Positions 1 through 6,140 are shown, counted from the first letter of the stretch. The stretch: DNA of 6,140 nucleotides from JBDTMC01 sp039934475 (GCA_039934475.1 JBDTMC010000473.1:1-6140); one strand, 5' to 3'. The notes: generated by a model not told the origin, from the sequence alone. Numbers and translations: made by a program.

Positions 1-26
1 TCTATGGTCTCGGTGGTAAGCCCATG

Positions 27-3000
27 TCAACGCTGGTGGTTTAACAGGAGGGCCAGTCGATCGGCGGCTCGTCGCGCGTGCCAGACCATTCCCATGGCGT
101 CGGCAAGTTGCAGCGAGTCGCTGAACAATTCGCGAGCTCGTTGCCGGTCGCCCGGCATGTCGCGAGAGCAGAGCATATCCGCGTGCCAGTAGCGTACAAT
201 CGGCTGCGCAACACGACATTGAGTCGAGTCGGCAATCTGGACCGCAGTTCGATGGTGCTCCTCCGATCGAGCCCAGTTGCCCGCGGACGCAGCAGCAATC
301 CCAGCGGATGTACGGAACAAATGCCGCGTGTACAGCCATGGCGGCGCATTTGCCACCACCCACTCGGCGCGAGCTTCGAGTGCGGCGGCTTCCTCCATGC
401 GGCCCAAAATTCCCAGCCCCTCGGCAACAAATGCAAGGCAACTACTTGAACCGATGGTCGGGATCTGCCCTGGAACGGGCAAATGCTCACGAGCCGCCGC
501 CAGCGCGTGCTCAGCTTCTGGGTCTCTCTTGGCGGCCAGGTTCCAAAACAGGCAGCCGCTCAGTTGTCCCGACATATAGGACTCTGGTTCCGCAGCGAGG
601 CCGCTACGCGACCATCGCGCCGCCTGCGCGAGGTCACCCCGATAATGCGCAATAGCTGCAAGTAGAACGTGATCGAGAAAGCTCCAGGGCGCCGAAGTTG
701 CTGTCGCAAAGTCATGCATTTCCCGCGCGGCCGTTTCAGCTTGTTCCAGTTCTCCCCGATGCATGAGCAGTTCGGCGGACATGAAGCGGTAAGTCCAAAC
801 TGCATTCTGATGACCCACTCGCTCGGACCGCGCGAGCAAGCCGGCAAGAGCTGTTTCGGTTTCCTCCTCAGGTCTGACGGCCCACATGCCTTCGCTCATG
901 ACCTCGTACGCTTCTACTTCGGCCCAAAGATTGCCGGATAAACGGAACGCGGTGACAGCAGCACGTGCAGATTCCGCTGCTCCTTTGGGCCGGGCAGCAA
1001 AGTAGCAGATATGGCCCTCGCACAAGCGAGCATATCCGACCGCATCCGACGAGAGATCCGGCAAGGCAGATTCCATCTGCTTCGCCTCTGCAAGGGCCGC
1101 AAATGCAGCTTCCATTTCGCCGTTCACGCCGAGGCTGAGGGCATTCAGGAGACCGAGCTGGTAACGAGCCAGAGGTGCTTGCATGCCCACCGCCTTTACT
1201 GCTCGATCAAGCACTGCGCATGCTCGACCCGGATCGGCTCGCCAGAGATGAATGTGACCCAGCGTTTGACTGGCTTCGGCGGCTTCCAGCGGTCGACCAC
1301 CGGCGCTAAACATTTCGATCGCCTGCTCGTAGGCAGCGATGGCTTCACGGGGACGCGACAAACTGCGTAGAGCAGCGGCTCTGGACGCGACAAGGTCAGC
1401 AATGTTGGGTTGCCGCTCCCTTTGCGCCAGGTCGAGTGCTCTCTCAACGTGCGCGAGAGCGTCCTCATGTGCCGCACTTGCTGTCGCGCTTCGCGCCGCC
1501 ATTACAAAGTAGGCGATCGTGTGGCCCACGTCCACAGTGGAACCGGCCTGATAATAGTGGTGGGCAAGTACTGATGCCTGATTCTCGATTGTTCCGACAG
1601 ACAAGCGCTCGATCGCATTCGCGACCTGTGCGTGAAGTCGCTGTCGTCGCGGCAGCGATAGCGATTCGACCAGCGTTTGCCGGACCAATTCGTGTACAAA
1701 ACGATACCCCGGTTCGCGTCCGGTCTGGTCAGCTCCTATCAGCTGTGCGCGCTCTGCCTCTTCAAGAGCTTCAAGCACTCTGTCCGGGTGAGCGCTTGGA
1801 GGAAAATCGCGCCCGTCCTCGGCGCCCTCCAGTGCTTCCAGCACGCCAACGCTGAACGAGCGTCCAACAATCGCAGCCACTCTCAACACTTGTCGTGTGT
1901 GCTCCTTGAGCCGGTCGAGCCGACGCCCAATGACCAGCCGTACCCCGTTGGGCACGCTCAGACCTTCACTCTGAAGGACATTACGCCACGAGCCGTTCTC
2001 ATCGAACAGCCTGCCCTCAGCCTTGAGTTCAAGAAATAACTCTTCTACAAAGAATGGATTGCCTTCAGTTTTATCAAAAACAAAGCTAACAATTCGCGCA
2101 GGTGTGGTTTGCCTGCTTAACTGGTCAAGCAAGGCACCAACGCCAGGCTCCGCCAGGCGTCCAAGAACGAAACGCATTGCCGATTTGTCCCGGACGCAGC
2201 TTTCAAGCAGACGTGCCATCGGCGGAGAAATATCTATTTCTGCGTTTCGATAAGTTCCGACAAGCAGCAAAGGAATGGAGCACACTGACTGTGCCAAGTG
2301 ACTGAAAAGCAGCAGTGTTGCTTCATCGGCCCAGTGAAGGTCTTCGAATACCGCCACGATGGGGTTCAAATTTGCAGCGCGCTCAACGAAGTCCCGGCAA
2401 GCATTGAACAGGAACCGGCGCTGCTGTTCCGGAGGCAGTTCGACGGGCGCCGGGATATCTGCGAATGCCTGGCGCAATTCGGGCATTAGTCTGGCGCCTT
2501 CAGCTGCGGAATCACCGAGCAATTTCCGGAAGGCATCGCGAGGTGTGAAACGCAATAAACATTCGAGCATCTCGACAAATGGCACGTAAGGTGGCGCGCC
2601 CTCCATGTCGCGGCAATGCCCCACCAGTCCGACACAACCGCGCCTCGTCGCTTCCGACAGAGTCAGTCTCACAAGATGAGACTTACCAATACCCGGCTCT
2701 CCACCGATCAACACCACCGAACCGTGCCCGGAGCGAGCACGATCGACGGCGCGTAACACTTGATCCCGTTCCTGATCCCGGCCGATCAGGGGAGGATCTT
2801 GTGCATCGCGTGTTTGCAGGGCGGCCGCAATGTTTTTGAGTGGGCTCCGCTCCAGGTGGGCTAGCTCTTCGGTTCTGCTGCGGTGCGAGTCGCCCGGAGA
2901 GTGTCCCGGCAAGGCCGGCCTTGCGGCCGTAGTCCGGCTCTGCTTCCAGGACTCCAATTGGTCCGACCATGCATAGACAGTCCCACCGCTCTCATGCATG

Positions 3001-3116
3001 TGGCGGTGAACCGGCAGGTCCTCCTGCCTTTCATACCGGCGCGCTGTTCGCTCGGACACACCTAGCTTTGCTGAGATTTCCTTCCAGCCATCGATTCGAG
3101 AGCGCTGGCTCTGCAT
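27..3116 (-). CDS. HTH-AAA ATPase-TPR transcriptional regulator (AfsR-like domain order)
   Basis: Probable cytoplasmic one-component regulator of about 1029 residues. Residues 10-60 (GWKEISAKLGVSERTARRY, then LPVHRHMHESGGTVYAW) form a MerR-like helix-turn-helix module known to me from acidobacterial proteins. A charged, proline-containing linker of about 45 residues follows. The ATPase has Walker A GGEPGIGKS (138-146), Walker B with VFEDLHWAD (256-264), LVGTYR (285-290) and EGNPFFVEELF (351-361), as in AAA_16/STAND ATPases. From about residue 525 to the end the sequence is TPR-like helical repeats. There is no C-terminal LuxR helix-turn-helix, which many AAA_16/TPR regulators carry. I chose the ATG at 3114-3116 because the conserved domain begins just after it. 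The frame stays open to 3221, with ATGs at 3138-3140 and 3168-3170 as alternatives. The stop is TGA at 27-29. It is divergent from the CXXCH gene. The ligand and targets cannot be read from the sequence. Confidence 0.88.
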   Translation of the reverse strand: MQSQRSRIDGWKEISAKLGVSERTARRYERQEDLPVHRHMHESGGTVYAWSDQLESWKQSRTTAARPALPGHSPGDSHRSRTEELAHLERSPLKNIAAALQTRDAQDPPLIGRDQERDQVLRAVDRARSGHGSVVLIGGEPGIGKSHLVRLTLSEATRRGCVGLVGHCRDMEGAPPYVPFVEMLECLLRFTPRDAFRKLLGDSAAEGARLMPELRQAFADIPAPVELPPEQQRRFLFNACRDFVERAANLNPIVAVFEDLHWADEATLLLFSHLAQSVCSIPLLLVGTYRNAEIDISPPMARLLESCVRDKSAMRFVLGRLAEPGVGALLDQLSRQTTPARIVSFVFDKTEGNPFFVEELFLELKAEGRLFDENGSWRNVLQSEGLSVPNGVRLVIGRRLDRLKEHTRQVLRVAAIVGRSFSVGVLEALEGAEDGRDFPPSAHPDRVLEALEEAERAQLIGADQTGREPGYRFVHELVRQTLVESLSLPRRQRLHAQVANAIERLSVGTIENQASVLAHHYYQAGSTVDVGHTIAYFVMAARSATASAAHEDALAHVERALDLAQRERQPNIADLVASRAAALRSLSRPREAIAAYEQAIEMFSAGGRPLEAAEASQTLGHIHLWRADPGRACAVLDRAVKAVGMQAPLARYQLGLLNALSLGVNGEMEAAFAALAEAKQMESALPDLSSDAVGYARLCEGHICYFAARPKGAAESARAAVTAFRLSGNLWAEVEAYEVMSEGMWAVRPEEETETALAGLLARSERVGHQNAVWTYRFMSAELLMHRGELEQAETAAREMHDFATATSAPWSFLDHVLLAAIAHYRGDLAQAARWSRSGLAAEPESYMSGQLSGCLFWNLAAKRDPEAEHALAAAREHLPVPGQIPTIGSSSCLAFVAEGLGILGRMEEAAALEARAEWVVANAPPWLYTRHLFRTSAGIAAASAGNWARSEEHHRTAVQIADSTQCRVAQPIVRYWHADMLCSRDMPGDRQRARELFSDSLQLADAMGMVWHARRAADRLALLLNHQR

Positions 3117-3124
3117 CTCACCAG

Positions 3125-3130
3125 AGTATA
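3125..3130 (-). promoter_or_regulatory. Candidate -10 hexamer TATACT of the regulator gene
   Basis: TATACT (5 of 6 matches to TATAAT) lies 8 nt upstream of the chosen regulator ATG. No good -35 hexamer is found 16-18 bp upstream; that stretch is occupied by the CGGNCA repeats. If it is used, transcription would begin near 3118 and give an almost leaderless mRNA with a 2-nt leader. The GGTGAG directly touching the ATG is too close to act as a normal ribosome binding site, which agrees with this reading. This is inference from position only. Confidence 0.3.
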
Positions 3131-3170
3131 TCCCGGTCATGTTCGGACAGGTTCGGTCAAAAGCGGCCAT
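3131..3170. promoter_or_regulatory. Four tandem 10-bp direct repeats (CGGNCA), candidate operator
   Basis: Four consecutive decamers, tcccggtcat, gttcggacag, gttcggtcaa and aagcggccat, each carry CGGNCA at the same place (3134, 3144, 3154 and 3164). On the regulator's strand this reads TGNCCG every 10 bp. A 10-bp period is not a multiple of three, so codon structure does not explain it. The array lies just upstream of the chosen regulator start and of a TATACT hexamer. I infer a cooperative binding site on one DNA face; which protein binds is unknown. Confidence 0.5.
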
Positions 3171-3216
3171 GTGCCATGTCCGATGATGTCCCTTGATTAA
3201 AGCCGGGCATGGCCGC
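3163..3216. repeat. 9-bp perfect inverted repeat in the divergent control region
   Basis: GCGGCCATG at 3163-3171 is the exact reverse complement of CATGGCCGC at 3208-3216, with a 36-bp spacer. The left arm contains the fourth CGGNCA unit and the right arm ends at the start of the candidate -10 of the plus-strand gene. It could be a pair of operator half-sites; the spacer is long for a stable RNA hairpin. Confidence 0.4.
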
Positions 3217-3221
3217 ATCAT
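3193..3221 (+). promoter_or_regulatory. Weak candidate sigma70 promoter for the CXXCH gene
   Basis: TTGATT (3193-3198) and CATCAT (3216-3221) are separated by 17 bp; each matches four of six consensus positions. It faces the CXXCH protein gene and would leave a leader of roughly 80 nt. The fifth CGGNCA copy (CGGGCA, 3204-3209) falls in its spacer. In GC-rich DNA such a weak match can occur by chance. Confidence 0.22.
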
Positions 3222-3290
3222 GCTGCTACGCCCAGGTCGTCAGAGGACGCTGTTCGTTGGCCAGTCAAAATGGGCCTGGAGTCAAATCAC

Positions 3291-3296
3291 GAGGGG
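3291..3296 (+). promoter_or_regulatory. Ribosome binding site GAGGGG
   Basis: GAGGGG ends 10 nt before the ATG at 3307 and is the only Shine-Dalgarno-like sequence near the possible starts of this frame. It selects 3307 over the upstream TTG at 3193 and ATG at 3220, because the protein then begins with a plausible signal peptide. Confidence 0.5.
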
Positions 3297-3306
3297 TTCA
3301 ATCAAA

Positions 3307-4086
3307 ATGTACATCCAATTAGCGGCATTTGCCACCGGCATTTCCACAAGGAGCCTGTCTTTTTGTCTCTTCGCTGTTCTTGCCGCCGCCCAGTCGCCGG
3401 AGAATTTAAGATTTGATCCGAGGATTCCGTACTCTGCTTTCATCCGTGAGGACCTGTTCGCCGGCTTTCTCCGGGGCGAAAACGAGCGGTTCCTGCGAGG
3501 CGAAAGAAACCTCGAGATCCTTCTCGCCGAGAGGCCGCAAAACAGGCCGGGACTAATAGCGTGGAAAGGTGGCATTGCTTTCAAGAGGGCGGTTGATGCT
3601 TTCGAGGCAAAGCGCACCGACGAGTTTGAGCGCGAATACCGAAGGGCAGTGGATCTTTATGCGGAGGCCGCGAGACTGGCCCCGAACGACGTTGGTGTCA
3701 TGGCAATAACAGGCGCAGGGTTCGCTATGTTTGCTGATCGTCTCCCCGAGGGCGACCGGAACAATGCATGGGAAGCCTCGTACATCGCCTATCGCGGTCT
3801 TTGGCAGGTGCAAGGCACTGACGCGGAAGAGTTGCCGGTGCATTTCAAGGGCGAACTGCTTGCCGGAATGGCCCAATCGGCGCAAAGATCAGGCCGTGCG
3901 GCTGAGTCGGCCAAGTTTGTAGAGAAGATTATCAAAACAATGCCTGGCACACCATACGCGACGGTCGCCAAGAAATGGGTCGACATGCCGGCCGAGGTCG
4001 GAAAAATGAGGCTGGTTTGCCAGACTTGTCACGATCGAGGGCAGCTCTCGACCAGGGGGCAGATCTCGCCGGATGGAGTAAAGTGA
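3307..4086 (+). CDS. Exported helical-repeat protein with C-terminal CXXCH (putative c-type haem protein)
   Basis: Predicted 259-residue secreted protein; I do not recognise a named family. Residues 1-29 resemble a Sec signal peptide: R15, hydrophobic core SFCLFAVLAAA, likely signal peptidase I cleavage near AAA-QS. No lipobox is seen. The mature part is helical and TPR-like, for example around FLRGERNLEILLAERP, YRRAVDLYAEAARLAPND and the AESAKFVEKIIKTMPG segment. Residues 238-242 are CQTCH, a CXXCH haem-c attachment motif encoded at 4018-4032, followed by only 17 residues. No methionine follows it, so a classical Met-ligated cytochrome c fold is unlikely. Cytochrome c' also has its CXXCH near the C-terminus of a helical protein, so a five-coordinate or His-ligated haem is possible; one motif alone could instead be a metal site or chance. 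Export fits periplasmic haem attachment. The gene is divergent from the regulator and convergent with argR. Confidence 0.8.
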   Translation: MYIQLAAFATGISTRSLSFCLFAVLAAAQSPENLRFDPRIPYSAFIREDLFAGFLRGENERFLRGERNLEILLAERPQNRPGLIAWKGGIAFKRAVDAFEAKRTDEFEREYRRAVDLYAEAARLAPNDVGVMAITGAGFAMFADRLPEGDRNNAWEASYIAYRGLWQVQGTDAEELPVHFKGELLAGMAQSAQRSGRAAESAKFVEKIIKTMPGTPYATVAKKWVDMPAEVGKMRLVCQTCHDRGQLSTRGQISPDGVK

Positions 4087-4107
4087 AGTGAACTCACGCT
4101 GTCTCTG

Positions 4108-4134
4108 CCATTGGGCGGCGCCGGTGCCGAATGG
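4108..4134. terminator. Imperfect hairpin after the CXXCH gene, possible weak terminator
   Basis: CCATT (4108-4112) pairs with AATGG (4130-4134). After one G-G mismatch, GGCG (4114-4117) pairs with TGCC (4125-4128) with one G-U pair, leaving a 7-nt loop. It begins 22 nt after the stop codon. There is no T-run on either strand, so it is either a factor-assisted 3' end structure or incidental. Confidence 0.25.
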
Positions 4135-4155
4135 CCGCTGAACCGCAATGGCCGC
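4130..4155. repeat. 9-bp direct repeat AATGGCCGC
   Basis: AATGGCCGC occurs at 4130-4138 and again at 4147-4155, 17 bp apart, downstream of the CXXCH gene. Its core ATGGCCGC is the same octamer that forms the inverted repeat upstream of that gene (3163-3170 and 3209-3216). Function is unknown. Confidence 0.4.
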
Positions 4156-4337
4156 GTGTGACGAAAATGCATCGGCGGACCACAACGGATGAGTACGGCA
4201 GTCGTCGTATTACGCCGCTACCCGGAAACAGCAACCTGCGAGCAGAAAGAGAAGATCGGAAGCATAAGATCGCAGGCACTGCCGTTCCTAGTGTTCAGGT
4301 CACATATTCCAACCAGGAGGACAAGAAGAAGTAGCTC

Positions 4338-4772
4338 TTACCGTTCCACCATTCGCAACAACCGCGCACGTAGCAGGGGAGCCGTCTCCGCATCCGGCGT
4401 GATCACCAGCACTGTATCATCGCCTGCAATGGTACCCACCACTTCCGGCCAGCTCTGGTTATCCAGAGCCACCGCCAGCGCGTTCGCGGTTCCCGGTGGG
4501 GTTCGCAGCACCAGCAGATTCTGCGCCATCCGGATGTCGCGCAAATACTCGCCGACGATTGCGCCGACATGCGTTTCCACCGGTTCGGTTCGTATCGGCC
4601 GGTACCCCTCGGCTGTCTTCACCAATCCCAACTCGCGAATGTCCCGCGACAAGGTCACCTGCGTCGCCGGCACGCCCAGCTTGGCCAACTCCTCAGCCAG
4701 TTCTTCCTGTGTGAAGATCTGCCGCCCGCGGATTACGTTGAGGATCTGGCCCTGCCGGTAGCTCTTGTTCAT
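4338..4772 (-). CDS. argR: Arginine repressor ArgR
   Basis: Transcriptional regulator of arginine metabolism, 144 residues, close to the usual length of about 150. The N-terminal winged helix-turn-helix spans about 1-55, with TQEELAEELAKLG and the recognition segment QVTLSRDIRELGLVK. The C-terminal domain, which in the family makes the hexamer and binds L-arginine, contains TPPGTANALA (91-100) and the hallmark GTIAGDDTVLVI (113-124), whose paired aspartates contact arginine in known ArgR/AhrC proteins. The ATG at 4770-4772 overlaps the argH stop as ATGA, so translation is probably coupled to argH. No strong ribosome binding site is needed or seen. It presumably represses its own operon when arginine is plentiful; the operon promoter and any ARG boxes lie outside the window. 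The stop is TAA at 4338-4340. The assignment is secure. Confidence 0.96.
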   Translation of the reverse strand: MNKSYRQGQILNVIRGRQIFTQEELAEELAKLGVPATQVTLSRDIRELGLVKTAEGYRPIRTEPVETHVGAIVGEYLRDIRMAQNLLVLRTPPGTANALAVALDNQSWPEVVGTIAGDDTVLVITPDAETAPLLRARLLRMVER

Positions 4773-6140
4773 GGACGCATCGCCGCCAGCCGCACCGCGG
4801 CCTCCTCCAGTGCTTTCGCCACTGATTGCGGCGAAGTGCCGCCCGGAACCACGCGCGTCTTCATCCCTTCCGATGGATTCATCAGCCGGATCATCTCCGG
4901 CGCGAACGCCGCGTCAAAGGCTACTAATTCTTCCGCCGTCCACTGCGCCGGCAGCTTGCCTGTCTGCACGCTATGTAGCACCAAACGCCCCGCAATCTGA
5001 TGGGCCTGATGGAACGGAGTGCCGTTCCGTGCCAGCGCTTCCGCCAAGTCCGTCGCTACCACCCAACTCTCCTCGGCGGCTGCTGCCGGCTTCTCCGGCT
5101 TTAACCGCGCCGAATCCACCACCACCCGCGCCATCTCCAGGCAACCGGTAACTTGGTCGAACGCCTCAAACAGCGGCTCCTTATCCTCCTGCATGTCGCG
5201 ATTGTAGGTGAGAGGCAAACCCTTCATCGTGATGTACAGGGCATTGAAGGCGCCAAATACCCGCCCGCACTTCCCGCGGATCAGTTCCAGGGAATCCGGG
5301 TTCTTCTTCTGCGGCATCAGACTCGAACCGCTGGTCACTCCGTCGCCTAACTCCAGCCACCCGAACTCCTCGCCGGAATATAGAATCCAGTCCTCGGCCA
5401 GCCGGCTCAAGTGCAGCATCACAGTGGAAGAAGCGTATAGGAAATCGAGCAGGAAATCCCGATCGGCGGAAACGTCCATCGAGTTCCGGGTAATCGAGGC
5501 GAACCCCAAATCCCGCGCCATCGCCTCGCGGTCGAAGGGGAATCCGCTGCCCGCCAGCGCGCCCGATCCCAACGGCAGAACGTTCACCCGCGCCCGCGCC
5601 TCGTCCAGCCGCTCGCAATCGCGCGCGAACATCTCAAAGTAAGCCAATAGGTAGTGCGGCCACAACACCGCCTGCGCCCGCCGCATGTGCGTGTATCCGG
5701 GAATCACAGCATCCGGATACTGCCGTGCCAACCGCAGCAGGGAATCGAGGAACTCCACCAGCAAGCCCCTTGTCTGGTCAATCGCCCCTCGCAGCCACAG
5801 CCGCGTATCCAAAGACACCTGCTCGTTCCGGCTGCGGCCCGTGTGGATTTTGTCGGCCAAGCCGTCCACGCGCTCCTTCAGTTTGCGGATTACCAGCGTG
5901 TGAACGTCTTCGTCGCTCGCGCCGTCGTAGAAACCAGGCGCGCGCGAGTCGTCGCGAATGGCGTCGAAGGCAGCCACCAGTTGTGTCCGCTCGCCGGCCG
6001 TCAGTATGCCCACTCTCTCCAAGGCGCACGCGAAAGCCTGCGAACCCTGAATGTCGGCTTCAATTAGTCTTTTGTCGAAGTGAAGGGAACCGGAGAACCT
6101 CTCGAAGACCTCGCTCGGTCCGGTTTCGAATCGGCCGCCC
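4769..6140 (-). CDS. argH: Argininosuccinate lyase ArgH (5' end cut by window edge)
   Basis: Cytosolic homotetrameric lyase that splits argininosuccinate into arginine and fumarate, the last step of arginine synthesis. The frame is open to the window end: reading in from 6139 gives GGRFETGPSEVFERF and FDKRLIEADI, the normal ArgH N-terminus (family MxLWGGRF), so only about 3-4 residues are missing. The TTG at 6020-6022 is an internal leucine, not the start. Of 456 visible residues, HTGRSRN lies at 99-105, GYTHMRRAQ at 148-156 with the conserved catalytic-region histidine, and the fumarase/aspartase superfamily signature GSSLMPQKKNP at 271-281 with the catalytic serine loop. KGLPLTYNRDMQEDKE and a GGTSPQSV C-terminus also match the family. 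The family THLQRAQP is here THMRRAQA. The gene is followed by argR with a 4-bp overlap. The assignment is secure. Confidence 0.97.
   Translation of the reverse strand, partial: GGRFETGPSEVFERFSGSLHFDKRLIEADIQGSQAFACALERVGILTAGERTQLVAAFDAIRDDSRAPGFYDGASDEDVHTLVIRKLKERVDGLADKIHTGRSRNEQVSLDTRLWLRGAIDQTRGLLVEFLDSLLRLARQYPDAVIPGYTHMRRAQAVLWPHYLLAYFEMFARDCERLDEARARVNVLPLGSGALAGSGFPFDREAMARDLGFASITRNSMDVSADRDFLLDFLYASSTVMLHLSRLAEDWILYSGEEFGWLELGDGVTSGSSLMPQKKNPDSLELIRGKCGRVFGAFNALYITMKGLPLTYNRDMQEDKEPLFEAFDQVTGCLEMARVVVDSARLKPEKPAAAAEESWVVATDLAEALARNGTPFHQAHQIAGRLVLHSVQTGKLPAQWTAEELVAFDAAFAPEMIRLMNPSEGMKTRVVPGGTSPQSVAKALEEAAVRLAAMRP

Larger units (their letters stand above)
4087..4337. other. Convergent intergenic region, no supported gene
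   Basis: This 251-bp stretch lies between the stop of the CXXCH gene and the stop of argR. A short plus-strand open frame (4131-4334) ends in NQEDKKK but has no recognisable domain and no good ribosome binding site, so I do not call it. The stretch holds one imperfect hairpin and a 9-bp direct repeat, both listed separately. No strong intrinsic terminator with a T-run is visible for either flanking gene. Confidence 0.6.

Noticed and set aside
2030..2110. Locally AT-rich patch inside the regulator gene
   Set aside because: It encodes the conserved ATPase-family segment around EGNPFFVEELF in an intact frame, so no insertion or internal promoter needs to be invoked.
3117..3221. N-terminal extension of the regulator by 35 residues from the ATG at 3221
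   Set aside because: The extra residues show no conserved feature, no ribosome binding site is seen at 3221, 3170 or 3140, and the stretch carries the 10-bp repeats; the conserved HTH begins just after the ATG at 3116.
4252..4262. AGATCGGAAG in the convergent intergenic region resembles the start of a common sequencing adapter
   Set aside because: Only about 10 bases match and the sequence then diverges, so it is best taken as coincidence rather than an assembly artefact.
4131..4334. Short plus-strand frame ending in NQEDKKK between the CXXCH gene and argR
   Set aside because: No ribosome binding site, no recognisable motif, and a composition without clear coding character; kept only as an intergenic note.
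4189..4761. Plus-strand open frame of 190 codons
   Set aside because: It runs antisense through most of argR, has low-complexity Ser/Arg content and no family features.
5208..5642. Plus-strand open frame of 144 codons
   Set aside because: It lies wholly antisense to argH, shows no recognisable domain and is typical of shadow frames in GC-rich DNA.
6020..6022. TTG as the start codon of argH
   Set aside because: The frame continues upstream to the window edge and encodes the conserved ArgH N-terminus starting GGRF, so this codon is an internal leucine.

Overview
The window looks like chromosomal DNA from a GC-rich bacterium, most likely an acidobacterium of the Solibacter/Bryobacter type. I infer this from the GC-rich composition and from the N-terminal helix-turn-helix module (GWKEI...SERTARRYERQEDLPVHRHMHESGGTVYAW) of the large regulator, a module I know mainly from Acidobacteriota. 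No mobile element, CRISPR array, tRNA or rRNA is visible.

Layout. Positions 27-3116 (minus) encode a roughly 1029-residue one-component regulator: N-terminal DNA-binding domain, AAA/STAND-type ATPase, then a long TPR-like helical repeat region. A divergent control region (about 3117-3306) separates it from a plus-strand gene (3307-4086) for a 259-residue exported, helical-repeat protein with a single CXXCH haem-c type motif near its C-terminus. A 251-bp convergent intergenic stretch (4087-4337) follows. The rest is the 3' end of an arginine biosynthesis operon on the minus strand: argH (argininosuccinate lyase, missing only a few N-terminal residues at the window edge) and argR (arginine repressor), joined by a 4-bp ATGA overlap.

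The arg genes form an ordinary feedback unit: the final biosynthetic enzyme is co-translated with the arginine-sensing repressor. The more unusual part is the left half. Directly upstream of the regulator start are four CGGNCA hexamers in exact 10-bp phase (3134-3169), with a fifth copy in the same phase at 3204-3209. They abut a -10-like TATACT. This looks like an operator array for a protein that binds several copies along one DNA face. The regulator has the same overall order (DNA-binding domain, ATPase, TPR) as AfsR-type regulators, so autoregulation together with control of the divergent CXXCH protein is a reasonable, untested hypothesis.
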